Below are positions 40,717 to 54,400 of a DNA stretch of 64,000 bases, one piece after another. The notes beneath the pieces were generated by a model. It was not told the DNA's origin. It searched no databases and saw only the letters and a program-made list of their open reading frames with translations. Within the stretch, counting starts at the first letter, position 1, and each line of letters starts with the position of its first letter. A program made the translations under genes and the position numbers. The stretch is from the NCBI GenBank assembly GCA_028673005.1, contig CM054116.1, forward strand, positions 94,260,707 to 94,324,706. Direction: 5' to 3'. The stretch comes from Tanypteryx hageni. Lineage: Eukaryota > Arthropoda > Insecta > Odonata > Petaluridae.

Positions 40717-42244
40717 CAGTAAAACCCCTTATTTACTCTTTTCTAGGGACCTGGGAAGTGTAAATTGCAGGAAAGTGTAAATTGCAGGAAAGTGTAAATT
40801 GCAGGAAAGTGTAAATTGTGGGAAAGTGCAAATTGAGGGAAAAGGAAAAATAGCTAAACTGATTTTACTTTTAAACTCACTTATTTGTTACAGTAAGACT
40901 AACAATAAAATCAGTGTTAAAAGAGCTAAGTTTATAAAGAGTATATCTATTTATTCATTTACTTAACCAGTACACTTTTTAATAATAGTAATATTAAAAT
41001 ATATGCCGAATTAAAATGCTAATATAGTATGCTTGGGTTTCCATAACATTCTCCATATTACATTTGTCTGGAAAATTGTACATAGACATAGGTAGGACTT
41101 CAGGAACATCATACTTTTTCGAAGCTTGAATATTGTTTGTTTTTCCGCTTCTTAAGCTAGGTACAACTATTTTAAAATTCATGCGATAACTTCGTCGGAT
41201 TCCTCTGTTAACCTGGGATTTGGATGAACCTTTTTTTTCTCAACATGATCAGCATCCTTTTTGTCACCCATTGTTAAGATAACGGATGGGTAAAAACTCG
41301 CAAAGGTAGGTACAAAGAATACGCCGACACACTGATAGCTTCAATTCAATGACTAATGAGGAGTTCAGCCACCGACTGAACTCGATCTATTTTCGCTTCA
41401 TATGCTTTTTAAGTAGGTTGTAATATGTACGCCTAATGTGTTTACTATGTAACAAGTATCTTGTATCACTTAACAGACGTGCGGAATGTAGTGATTTTTC
41501 GAAACACGATTTTACGATCTTTTAAAATTACTATTACTCAAATATAATGCGGGGACTACTTTTAAAATTTCATTTTTTGGAAAAAACATCGTTATTTTCG
41601 GGACAATACGGTAATTTTAATTACAACAAATTAACTTAAATTTAATTACAAACTGTGGGAGCCAAGGGGCAGAGTATGAGTGGAAAGGGTAGCGCCAAAC
41701 TTGAACATCTTTTCAATAGAATTCATACTTGGTTCAAAGGGTAAATAGCCTACCTAAATAGTATTTCCGTATCTAGGTGCGCTGTTTATGCTCTGTTAGT
41801 GTGATTTACGTATGAGGTTTTGAAGTTTTCACACAAAAGAGTTCATATGTACTTAATTCCTTCTCTACGTACGCTGCTCATGATTAACATCATCGCACCT
41901 GTTAAAGCGAGTGTTGTTTTGAAAAGAAAAGTTCATATTTCTGCCTCTAGGGCCACTGTTCCTACTCTGCTGCCGTTTTCGAAATCTTCGTCCAAAAGTG
42001 TTCTGATTTTTTTGCAAAATTAAGACGAAAATTGTTAAAAACTGTTGGGAATCGCATGCTAACGTCTTTTAAAAAATCGGAAATTCAAACGTAAAATGGC
42101 GCGAATAGCAGGAAAAACAAAATGAAAGTGTAAATACAGGGTTTTACTTACATTGGAATCACAGGAAAATTGACAGGACCTAAAAAAATGTTGTAAATAG
42201 CGGGAAAACGTACATTCCAATAATGTAAATATGAGGCTTTACTG
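40717..42244. mobile_element. pogo/Tigger-like nonautonomous element, 1.53 kb
   Basis: The left end CAGTAAAACCCCTTATTTAC pairs with the right end GTAAATATGAGGCTTTACTG, TA on both sides (40715-40716, 42245-42246). Five 17-bp tandem repeats lie just inside the left end. No convincing transposase remains. Its right end lies 18 bp from the last recognised oxt exon. Confidence 0.85.
40758..40842. repeat. 17-bp tandem repeat, five units
   Basis: Units of GTGTAAATTGCAGGAAA: the first three are identical, the last two diverge (TGTGGGAAA, GCAAATTGAGGGAAA). Confidence 0.92.
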
Positions 42245-42262
42245 TATTTAAAATTTACCCAC

Positions 42263-42451
42263 CTGTTTAGTCGGCCTGTGGTGAAGTTTACGCTGCGAAT
42301 TTCAGACTTTGGATCAGGAAAATGGGAGCTCCACTTCGTGGAGATGCAAGGTTGCAAAACTTTCATGGCCTCACAATGAGAACTCTTATCAGCTGGGACA
42401 CTTGAAAATCCAGCACTTTCTGCTAGACATGAATCACGAATGGTGTAAAAT
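42263..42451 (-). CDS. oxt: oxt exon k (last recognised exon)
   Basis: [20 protein letters not shown] then [18 protein letters not shown] and TTGRLN. Human XYLT1 ends a few residues after the equivalent of GRL. The exon ends at AG/GTGGGT, phase 2; reading through instead would run to a stop at 42148, inside the neighbouring transposon. Confidence 0.92.
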
Positions 42452-45400
42452 CTAGAAGTTGTAAATATATGCATCTTTAACAGATTTTCAGAATGCAATA
42501 CTATAACACAATAAGAGCTATTGTGAATACCAGTAAACTTTATAACATTTTACAAATTTAGGATATTACTATAACTGTCAATTGTTTCCTACAAAATAGA
42601 AAATAAATAACATAAAATCCAAATTAGGGCAAAAATAGAAATTTCTACAATGCAAAATTATAAATGCATATTTGTGCTAGTATTCATGCAATGATGAGTT
42701 ATTATTTAGTTTCACTTATAGTACTTAGGCTAGTATTAAGTCTCTGGTGTGTTCCAGAAAATATAGTCCACACTTTGACAAAACCACAGCAAGGAACTTC
42801 ATCAATAACAAAATGGATTGGGCAAATTTTTGAAGACTGATTCAAGAACCATGCATGTATGTGTATATGCACATCAGTTACAACGATTACGTACTTTGAC
42901 ATTAGTGAATCTATCCATCCATGAAGATCATGCCCAAACCTACGGGAGTTGACTAGAGCACGGCGCAGCCTCGCTCCCTCACTTTCTGTCTCCAACTCTC
43001 CAGGAGCAATCCACGATGATAATCTCTCAAACTCGGCTGGAAAAGTCTCATAGCCCTGTCCTGGACCATTATGGAGGAAACTGAAGAAAAGTTGATTATG
43101 AATCAACGTGCCAAACTATTAGCTGATTCCTTCTATGTCATAACTATGGCTAAACTCATTAATAGTTAAAAGTGGAATACTCAACTTTTACTTTAATATT
43201 ACATTTTAAAATTGATCTTTTGACATAAGTAGCAAAAAATCTATTTAAAATATCAAAAACAAGAGATTTGTAAAATATACTCATAGCAACTAAGTAAATA
43301 GAATGAGCACTGGATTTAAGAAACTTGAATGACCTATTCCAAAAGCATTTAATAGAAAATTTTGAAAGTTTGAGAGCACAAGAAAAAATTAAGGCTTATT
43401 TAACCAGTCTTTTTGGCAAACTCCTACATTCAATCGATACATTCTTTGCCTGTGAATATAAAAAAATAATAAAAAAAAACTGATGATAATGCAATATATT
43501 ACAATCAACTTTTAGGGCACCAAACTGTTTCTGCTGTGTTTTAGGTAGGTACCAAATCATTTTCTTGTAGATTACTACGGAAGGACTAATTCAGGAATGT
43601 GTGCTATTTAACTAACCAGCTCAGATAGATATTATAAGTTTTGTTTTCTTAAATGTTGGTATATCAAGCATTAATGCCATTCCAAATACAGAATTTTCTC
43701 TTGAACACATTTCACGGTTCAAGAAGTTTACAATACAATCAAAAGATGGTATTGGATGTGAAAAAAACAGCAAAAATTTGACATGAACACCGTTAAGCGT
43801 TTCCTAATCCTTTAGTAAAAGCATTCCTTGAAAAATCAAAGAAATAAGGAGTAAAATAATTCACAGATAACCTCTAAGAGATGGATTTATGAAAATGCAA
43901 ACAAGTGAAAACAATTCCAAGGCAAAATAACTTCAATGCTGTTAGAATTTACCAGTATCTACTATCCATATAATAACCATATACAGTACAGCCTCCTAAA
44001 TCTGACAACCTTGAGATCTAGCATTTGCCAGATTTTTGAAAATTCCAGATTTTAAACATAATATAGTTGATCCTCATATAATGCAGTAGTGATGTTTCTA
44101 GAAAACCTTATGTTATATAAAAATGCATATTATGAACTGAAGAACATGGGAAAAATAGGGACATGATAAAATTATACAATATTTGATAAAATGCTATTTA
44201 CTGCCTTAAAATAAAAAATTGGTTACTGAAGACGATGCTTTATGTCATCGTTTCTCAATCAGTGGAATGCAAAGCTTTGAAAATAATTATTAACCTTTAT
44301 CGTTATTATTTGGTATTCTGCCTTTGGATACTTTCTGACTTGACCTTTATCGTATGAATGTTTCGAAACTGTTTTTGCGTCAAGTCATTTCGGTCAGCTT
44401 GTATTCCCTTCCACATGGAGATTTTGTGTGCTACTACTTAAGCACAATTGAGAAGGTTTGCCTCTTAATTCAGACCACATATGGGGTTTGGGTTGAGTCA
44501 CTAAACTCATCCCAAATACAAACTAGGCTGTTGCAAATGCTCATTGGTAGCACTTTGTCACACACTGTTTAATTTCTGGTCTTCAACCCAGGTGTTCAAG
44601 AGAGACTCAGTTTTATTAGTTGATCATCCCACCTGGTCATCCTCTTCATAGTTAGACTTGCATTACCAGTGGTCATAACATGTACTCTAATTAGAATTGG
44701 CAGATTTTTGAAATCACAGATCGAGACATTTATACATTTTTGAAATATTAAGTTGTAACATTTATATGAAATCAAATTCAATACAACATTACATCAAAAC
44801 CATTTGGTTTTGATATAATTAATAGGATCAATTTATTCAAACTACATGTACAATGTATACAATGACAGCCCCTTTAAGGTACATAACCTTACATAGTATC
44901 TGTGCACCACACTATTACATACAGCAAAACCAGTTTCAAGTGGCAGGTGAGATGCACACAAGATAGAAAGGAATTGCATTGGGAGCAAAGGAGATAGACC
45001 ACTCTGAGCAGAAAGCGTTGTTTATGTGATGAAGTCACTGTATGTAGCACTACAAACCTAGCCATTGCTGGTTGGTAGCATCTATATCTCGATTAAAATG
45101 TTGTGTTGAACAATTTTGTTTAAAAAGCAGGACTTTCGAAATATGTCGGGATGCAGGAAATACCTTATCAAGTCGGCACAACCCCGTGAAAATCAGGACG
45201 CCTGGCAACCCTAACTCTAATACTAGCCTCGCCTTTCACAATGGGGTGAATCGTACATTCACTTACAATTAGATCATACTTTCAACCAAGTACCTAGATT
45301 GACCCAGGCACCAGCACGGGGCTTGTCCACCATCTCTATTTTCTTAGCTAAACTATGGCATTCCACTTCTTCTCGCTTCTCATTTTCTTCATCTCATTTC

Positions 45401-48400
45401 CTTTAGTACTGTTACTCCTCTTAGGATGATGAATGAAATGAGGTGGGAGGTTGTGATATATTGTCCAAAAACTTTTCCTAAATGAGTGAAAACGTTGCGA
45501 GCGCAACTGGACTGAGGATGAGCATGGCAAGAATGGACATGAGAGCATGCTATATAATATTCGTGCATGCACTTTAAATTTTGGATCACTAAATGAAAGC
45601 TGAGATGTCAAAAATGCACTATATAAATGCATGTTATATAAGAGTCAACTGTATGAATGCACATAACTTGAAATGAAGAATCAGAAACGAGGGTTCATTA
45701 ATGCATGAAATTAACATCAATTAAAGAAATTGTATTTTAGGGCTTTTTTAATTGCTATGTTTTTACTTTCTGTCCATGCACAAAACCTTGAAGCAACAAG
45801 AATAGCTGAGTAGTTAAGATTTTTAGAATTGTTTTGGTTGGTGACAGACATTAACCCAACTAATTCTGAAGTCAGTTTGTTGGTCCATTTGCCTTTCAGC
45901 AGGATTTTAAAAAATCCCTTATGAACTATCTATACGGGTATGTTACTATGGTAGTTTCATTTTATTTGCCTTGTTACAACAATAAAAGTGAAGCATAAAT
46001 ATGTTCAATTAACTTTCAAAAAGGAAGGTATAAAGATCATATTACAAACATGTATAGTTATCCAGAGAAAAATTAAGGGAAAGGAATTGAAGAAGGTCGA
46101 AGATTCTGAAAATTTATGTGAACATCCTAAAATATGTTTTTGTAGTTCTTTTTTAACTTGTTAATACACACCACATTATCTTTCTTGTTTCTATTTTCAA
46201 CTTTAAGAGGGATATGACTAATTATTAGGGTAAGTAGGACAGTTATCTTATATTAAAATATATTAAAAAATACTCTCAACATCATTTAGTCCTTTAGTGT
46301 GTAGTGTTTTATGGCTACTCATAGCTTTAGATGCATCACTGTAAACGTAAAATTTTAATAATTCTTTTTTTCCTTCTTAAATCGCCATATTCTTTGCTGA
46401 AGTGTCCTTTTCAAGTTTTTGCAGTAATTTGACTTTTTTTCACTTGTGAGGGTGTTTTCTGCTTTTTTTTGTAGTCATTCCAAGGTAAATCTGAACCAAA
46501 GTACCAATAACATCACTGAAAAACACACATAACTAAGAACATTCCACTGAATGTTGGCATAACTGGGCATAGCCTGAATCTCATAAGGCTGGCATAACAA
46601 AAGCAATTGATGAAGCACTGTAGCAACAGAGTTATGGCTGGATTATCAAAATTTTTTCAAATTAAAAAAAGTGCCAGATTTTTGAATGCTGGATTTATGA
46701 GGTTTTAGTGTAGTATGTATTATAAATCATATGCAACTCAAAAGAAGTGAATAAAACTGGCATTTAAATCCTAAAAAGAGAGCAAGAATCCTGAAAAGCT
46801 TATTATCCAGCTGCTTACCCAGCTTGCTGTTGAGATACTTCAACTCCTGATACAAATTGAAGGGGTGAAATGAGAAATTTCACCATTGCTGTAGGTTCTG
46901 TAGCACCATCTTCCACCAAAAGAACCCTCCAGATACCAGGACGAATTGGTTGACGTAGAGATGGTTTCACCACACCCATCTGTAAAAGAGGTAAGAATTC
47001 AACATTCAGATTCAAAAGCTTAACTCTATAACCTATTTCAACTGGTCATGCAGCTGGGACCCAAGGTATTCCACTCGGGTTTGGTTATTTCACTATGGCT
47101 ATGATGCAATGTTGCCAAGTTCCCATTTTTCACAGTTCAACAGTAACTGCAGATGAGTGAATTTCTATGCTACTACAGAAGCACAAAGCACAACTGTTAC
47201 AGAAGCAATGATCAAGTGTGAGCAATTGTATCAATAGCACTCGTTAAGAAATTTTGAATGGTGAGGGAAATTTACGATCTCTTATTGGCTGACATTTTCT
47301 TCCCCTTACCTTACAGGTCTAACTGTAAACATGTCTCACCCGAACGAAATGTTGGAATGGATTATAACTGCATAAACTCTACATACAGTAGAAACCCGTT
47401 TATCCGGTTCTCGATGATCCGGACTTCCGGATTATTTGGACCTATAGATGGACGGAACAATAGATGCAGCGAGCAGGCGAGGTTCAAGGTCATGCATTCT
47501 AAAAGTAACTACATTGTAGAAAATGACTCCCTCGCTCTCCCGTTCCCACCCATCCTCGCCTCATACTCTGCCGAGGAAGGAACACTTGACACCTTCCGTT
47601 CCTACTGTTTTATATTTGTCAGTTCACCGCTAACTTTATTTAATGTTCGTCATTTTTGTGGATTTGTTCACAACCTTTTATCCAATCTTTAAAAAATTGT
47701 AGTTTTGTACTGTCTTTTAAAACAAAATTATATTATGTAAAGCAATTTATAGTTTATAATTTTAATTAACATCCTATACAATCTGAAAAACTACAATGTA
47801 CATTATGAAGAAAATCCGGATTTTCGGTAATCCGGACCGGGTCCGGTCCCATCAAGTCCGAATAAATGGGTTTCTACTGTATATTTTTTAATCAAGGGAT
47901 TTATCTTAGAAATTTTTTAAAAACAAATTAATAAAATATACTGAGAGAATAATGATTACAAGTTTCAGTTTTTATAAATACAGAAATGAAATTTTAATGT
48001 TTATTGTAAACACTGTAATAATCATTTATAGGAAATAATGGTGTAATTTTACCCAGATAACTGATTTAAAATGAAAAAACTACCTACCAGTGGTTTAACT
48101 GTAACCTGCCAGACTCCACGAAAGATTACTAGCTTGGGTCCCTTTCAATAAATTCACGATAACTGCCGTTTTTACAAAATGAAAAAGGCATTTGCTTAAT
48201 TTACGTATATATATGGCAATTCTTTACCAAAATTACTATTAAATTTTAAACAGATTAATATATGAGGGCACATCCTTCTTAAAAACCATCATCTACACAA
48301 AATTTGAGCATTTTCATTTAAGACTGCTTAAGATGGTTGCTTTAAGGCAAGCCAACTTTGATTCTATTATTCTATTCCTTACATGGTCTTTAAATATTCT

Positions 48401-51400
48401 TCCATAAAAAATACAAATTCTCTTCAACTTTTTAATGACTAATAGTTGTTCTAACTAGGAAAGGCTCAAATGTGCCATAATAACTCACCATTCCAGCAAG
48501 TGAGGCTGATGACGAAGACGGGGAGGAATATGATGAGGAAGGAGGAGATGACGAGGGAGAGTGTGATGTCCCAGTGTTAGAAAGGCTTCCCTCTTCGAGA
48601 GAAACCTGAGATATCTCGGCCAGCTGACCAGTTGGATCGAACCAAGCAAAGGTGACATTATGATGTTGGGTGGATCGACCAGTTCGAGTTGTTTTCCCAA
48701 CCAACTGGTAAGCTAGTGCAGGTTCCGAGAAAGGACCTAGTGCACTTATGTGATTACGGGAGACCTGCTCCTTTTGGTCAAATTCTGAACTCACCCATAA
48801 AGTCTACAAATAAAAAGATTAATCATTTTTATTAGCTAACCTCAGCACAAATTCAAGAATAACAAATAACAAAACCTCTTGGTACTTTATTTGCTACAAT
48901 AACTGCATCTGTACACTTACCGTATCTGCCTGAATACAAGCCGATGTTTTTTGTCAAAATCTATCATGAAAAAATCACTCCATGGCTTAAATGCGAGTCC
49001 GAGAAAAAATTTGCGGTTAGGGTTAAGTCTCGTAGTCACCCATAAATGGCAGCACGTCTCTCATTGCTGTCACGTTCAAATGATAGTGCTATATTTTCCG
49101 TAAAGTAAATGTTTGACCTACGATGAATATTAATGAATAAATAATAAAGCTAGAATATTGAATTTGTTGCCGTTGTTACCTGTTCTTTCATTTCTAAATG
49201 CTATTGGATATTTTCTTTCGTTTCTCAGGGCTATGCATATGTATCATTAAATATAGTTAGCAATTTGTATTATTTTTCATTATCCATTACAAGAAGTTCC
49301 TATTAGTTTTACTTGGCTATTGTAGTTATTGCTATAGCCATTATAATGTTTGTATGCATGTTAAACTCACGGAATCTATTAAAATTGTGTACATTGACTA
49401 TGCAGATGATTACGCAAAATGCAATGATGGCTTTTGATGCTCATCTGTTTGAATTACAGTAAAACTGTACGTGGAAATAGACCCTGATTAAAAATTATCT
49501 TGGCGAGGTCGCTATTGCTTTATCTGACCTTTTGTGAAAATGAAGAGGAATGAAATTATCGTCACTGAATGTGGAACATTATTCAGAATGCTAAATTATT
49601 AATTGGAGTAATATTTCAAAATGTCAACAACTAAACCATTTCCCACTCTTTTTTTCAATCTCGAATAATGTATTCTAGGCCGTGCATGCATGCCCGGCAC
49701 ATTTCAGCATAAAATCTACGAAATTTACCTTTTTGTGAAAAAATGGTTGAAATTTTTGGGGGGTCGGCTTCTATTCGGGCAGATACGGCATAATTTAGCA
49801 AATCAATCAAACAAATTATTAACAAACTCTCTTTTAAAGTGAAGTCTTTGCTCAATGTAATTTTCAACTGATATTTTACAGGCTATAAGTTATTAGGAAG
49901 AATTGGATCACACACAGTTGCAATCATTCTCCTGAGAGCATATCACAGAATACAACCCTATTTTCTGTTTTCTCTTGATGTGAGGTGTCCCCACCCCCAT
50001 TAGTTGGGTCTACCACTTGTTTGCCTCGACATCCCGAGAGCAGGCCTCTAGGAGGACCCCTCCCGAATTTCATGCATCCATGATGAATGCAACATATGTG
50101 GGCGACTTCCAAACTAAGCGGGCCCACCAGGCACAGAACAGGACGCATTTTTCATGCCTGTATGGGCACGCCAGGCGTTTAAAGGTTAATATACAGTTGG
50201 TCTTTAACTACTTAAAAGCCAAATTTATATAAAAACAATTCAAATCTAAACGTAGGATGATTTCCATTTAATGACTTTAATTACTTTGTGGAACAATAAT
50301 TATATTTCATAATTTTGTTTTCATATGGAGGATAATCGGTAGTAATTTTGTTTTGATTTGTTTGCGTAACATAAAAGTTGTTGTTATAATAACAACAATG
50401 TTTTTATTAGGCAAACAAATCAAAACAAAATTACAACCAAGTGTTTTTCCTCTAAGCAGTGAAAGGCAAATTAGAATTATCAATATAATGTCAATATGTC
50501 AACAGCTTATTCGTTGTTATGTTAACAATATAAAAACAAAATTATAAAGGATATGTATTGTTCCAAAAAGTAATTAAGGGTTTAAATGGAAAACACCCTA
50601 TGTTTAGATTTAAATTGTTTTATATAAATTTAGCTTTTAAGCAGTTAAAGACAAACTGTACATTAAAATAATTACAATATTTACTATAAAGTAATAACCC
50701 TCATCTTTATATGCTTGTAGTAAAAATATTAGACGGTAGGGAGATTGACAGCGGCCGAGGGTGGAGAGGTGGCGGACCTCTAAGCAATGTCTTAAATTTG
50801 TCCAAAGAGTGACAACGGGACTGCCCTTGACAATGCAAGATTTTTTACCTAAAATATGCAAAATTTTCATGTTCAAAAAGAATATATGATCCGATTCGAC
50901 TCGTATTTCCAAATCAACAGTAGGAAAATGAATTTTCAATATTTAAGGCATTGTTTGGTTCAAGTTCTATATTCCTGCGACGATTCTAAATACATAATTT
51001 AAAAATGCGACTGAAAATTATGCTGCATTGCTTCAAGTAAACATAACTCCCATATAAAATATGGTGATATAGAGAGAGATACAAAACCGAGATTCTAATC
51101 TATTAGTAATAGATATTAAGAAAAATTATCTAAAATAATACTGAAAGATTGACTAATGTTAACTAACCTAATATGAATGGAGCCAATTGCAACCAAAGTA
51201 ATGACTGGATACTGATAAACAGTGACGTACCTGGGATATATGGTGCCTATGGCAAATTTTTAGGAAACACCTTGATTATGTAGAATATTATATTCCTGCA
51301 TTTTAATAAAGTATAATAATGTTTTTATCGACAATAACTTTAACATTGGAGTATTAAATCAATACTTATTTATGGGAAAATAAACTAAACACCTATGGCA

Positions 51401-54400
51401 AATGCCACCTTTGCCATACCCTAGTTACGGCACTGCTGATACATACTTTCAACTTTGAAACAAGTTGGTTTGAATCTCCCTTCCCTTCAGTGGTAGCATG
51501 AGGGTAAAAGAAGACATGGCGCTGAGGAACAATCCATGTTTCCAATGTAACTTTGGCTCCTCCAGGAAGGACAGCTTCATATAATACCAGAGAACCCTTA
51601 AAGAATAAAACAATCTTGATTGCTATACCAAAAACTACAAATCTTTTTATTTTATCTATCATCACATACAGCAGATTCTGCTTATGGCAGTCATGGTGGG
51701 CAACAAAAATTTCATTCAATTAACTAGCATATTCAATGCATCAAACTTTAGATTTAAAGGTGTTAAAAGAAAATGGACAACATAGTTAATTAATCTTTAA
51801 ACGCCGGATTTATTTTGGAGAATTTTTGTCCAGTTTATGAAAAAATAACGTATCTCATGAATTATTGGTACTAAAATAATCAAATAAGAAGCATTTTATT
51901 GTAAAAATAATGAAGAATTGCATACTTCTGTTTTGTAGGGGAAAGAAACATGCCGAAAGAATATTATGACAAATATACGCCTGTGAGCTATTGTATTTTG
52001 TATGCCCATACGGGCACATTTAGTGTTTAAAGGTTAAATGCAATGTAGCATTGATCCCTTGGGTTTTTATATAAAATGAAACCTATGCTCACAGGATGAT
52101 TAATTCTCGAGATATTTTCCATATAATTTATTTTTATTAGCTTTACCATTAGAAATAAAAAGAACATAATCCATTAGGTTAGCCTTAATTTTGTGGAATT
52201 TCATTTTAAAGAAATAAAACAAAATCACCTGATTGTTGAATCGACATAAAATATTAGATTTTACACTGCTTATACCTATGCAAAAAAACCTAACAGATGA
52301 AGCACATGCCTTGATGTTTATAAAGTTTATGCCATTTCATTGTATTGGCACAAAAAACAAAGCCCATAAAACAATTAGATCATTAAAACAAAAACAAAGA
52401 GCAAACCTGATAAGAATCATCCCGGTGATAGGATGTCACCTCTAGGACTTTGGTTGGGGTCAACTGACAACTGTGACCAGAAATGGAATTCTTCCCCTTC
52501 TCCGAACTGTTTCTGAAAATGGATTCTGTTCCCAAACGTGCACCTGAATGTGCAACAGTTATGATGGCATCATCAGCGGCAGGGGATAGGTCTGCATGAT
52601 GGAACGTACTCTGCCAATAACTGTCAATGCTAACAACATCTGTGAGATAGATAAAATAACTCGTTAATTTGTGACATATCATTAACCTTTATCGCATGGG
52701 TTTAAATGCCCGCCTACCTACAGTGTCTAAATTTTGTGGACATTTAAGAACACATGGCCGATAAAGGCTAATGCAAATTCTGGATGAAATATAGTAAATT
52801 ATATCAGAATGAGCAAGATCATTTTATAAATTGATATATTTGATAGATTTTGTACTTTGAGTATACTGTAATAGTTTATAACAAAAAGAATTATATGGCA
52901 AAATGATGACAAATTTTCAGGTGAAACAATTCTGCAGATGATGCTGTATCACGGTGAAACCAGTTGTAAGGAAAAATATACTGTGGAAAAGTACTACTAG
53001 TTTTATTATGAATAATTATGCCCTGATACATTCCTTACTCACAAAGACAAGCTGAATAAATTTTAAAAATTTGATTCTTATTTAAATGTCGAATGGAAGA
53101 TATCACAAAAATTGAATGATAAATAACTTTTATTGACAAAAGAAATACACCCAGTCCCCGACTAAAATGATAGATGCATTCTTAAAAAATTTTGTGTAAG
53201 GTGAAATCATGTTAGTCAGACATGAATTACTCATAAGAAATATAGGTAACTCTTGTTATGTATGCTTTCGTTATATGCATTTTTTCATATATGCGGTTTT
53301 ATTCTGGCAAAATATGCAAAAGAACCCATGCCTTTTTCTGTAAGTAAGAGGTGGTTTTATGGCTTTAAGAATCGAAATAAATTGCACAATCTCACATTAA
53401 CTTTGTGAACTCCATAATAAATGTAAAGGAGAAAATCACTGTAAAATAATTTCACTTTATTCATGAGAACCAACTCTACCGGTTTAGACTATGATCTAAT
53501 CATCACCTGATGAAGACTAGAACATAGTCGAGACCGGTCAAGTTGGTTCTCATGAATAAAGTAGAATTATTTTACAAAGTGATTCTCTCCTTTTCGTTTA
53601 TTGCTCAGAATGTCTTATTAAACATTTTTTGTCCAATAAGCTTCTGTAAAAAATTTACAAGGAAGAAATAAAAGATTAAATATTTTCTGCAGCCCTTCTA
53701 TTTTTACTGCTGCTGGATAGTCCACTTCAGTGCTTCCCAAACTATGGTCCACGGACCATTTGTGGTCCGCGAAGGTTTTGTTGGTGGTCCGTGGAGGTTT
53801 CCAAAATGTAATTTTTTAGAATGAACCGCATATTGCATCATAAGATCCAGGGTTATATTGGTAAATACTTTCAGAATTTACTTGGACATACCCATATTAA
53901 ATTTTAGACTGTTCAAGACCTACAGTAAAGTCATGGGTTCAACTCCATGAGCATTTCATTTCTCCATTTAATTAACACTTGGATGGGAGTCACATATTTA
54001 TTTGCATTTTAAAATTATTGGTAATCATTATACAATTTTCAAATGATGCCTAAATAAATGGAAAATAGCTCTTTTGTTGTCGATTTTCAAATACATGCCA
54101 TGGTTTGCACATGATTCAGTGAATGAAGATAGTTGTGCTAAGATATATAGAGCACAGCAATATGTGCTGAGGGTATTAAAGATATTTCATGATGAAACAT
54201 TTTTATAAATATTAATTAATGGGTAAGATAGACAATTGATAATGACATTTTCAATATAAATAATAATCAGATAAGTTCTATTTGCGCTTAATACACATAA
54301 ACTGGGTTAATATGCGATTTTCTCTCAAATAAATTAGTACATTTATGATGCATGGACTCCAACTCAATTCAAATCTTTACTTTGGCATGTTCAGGAAATA

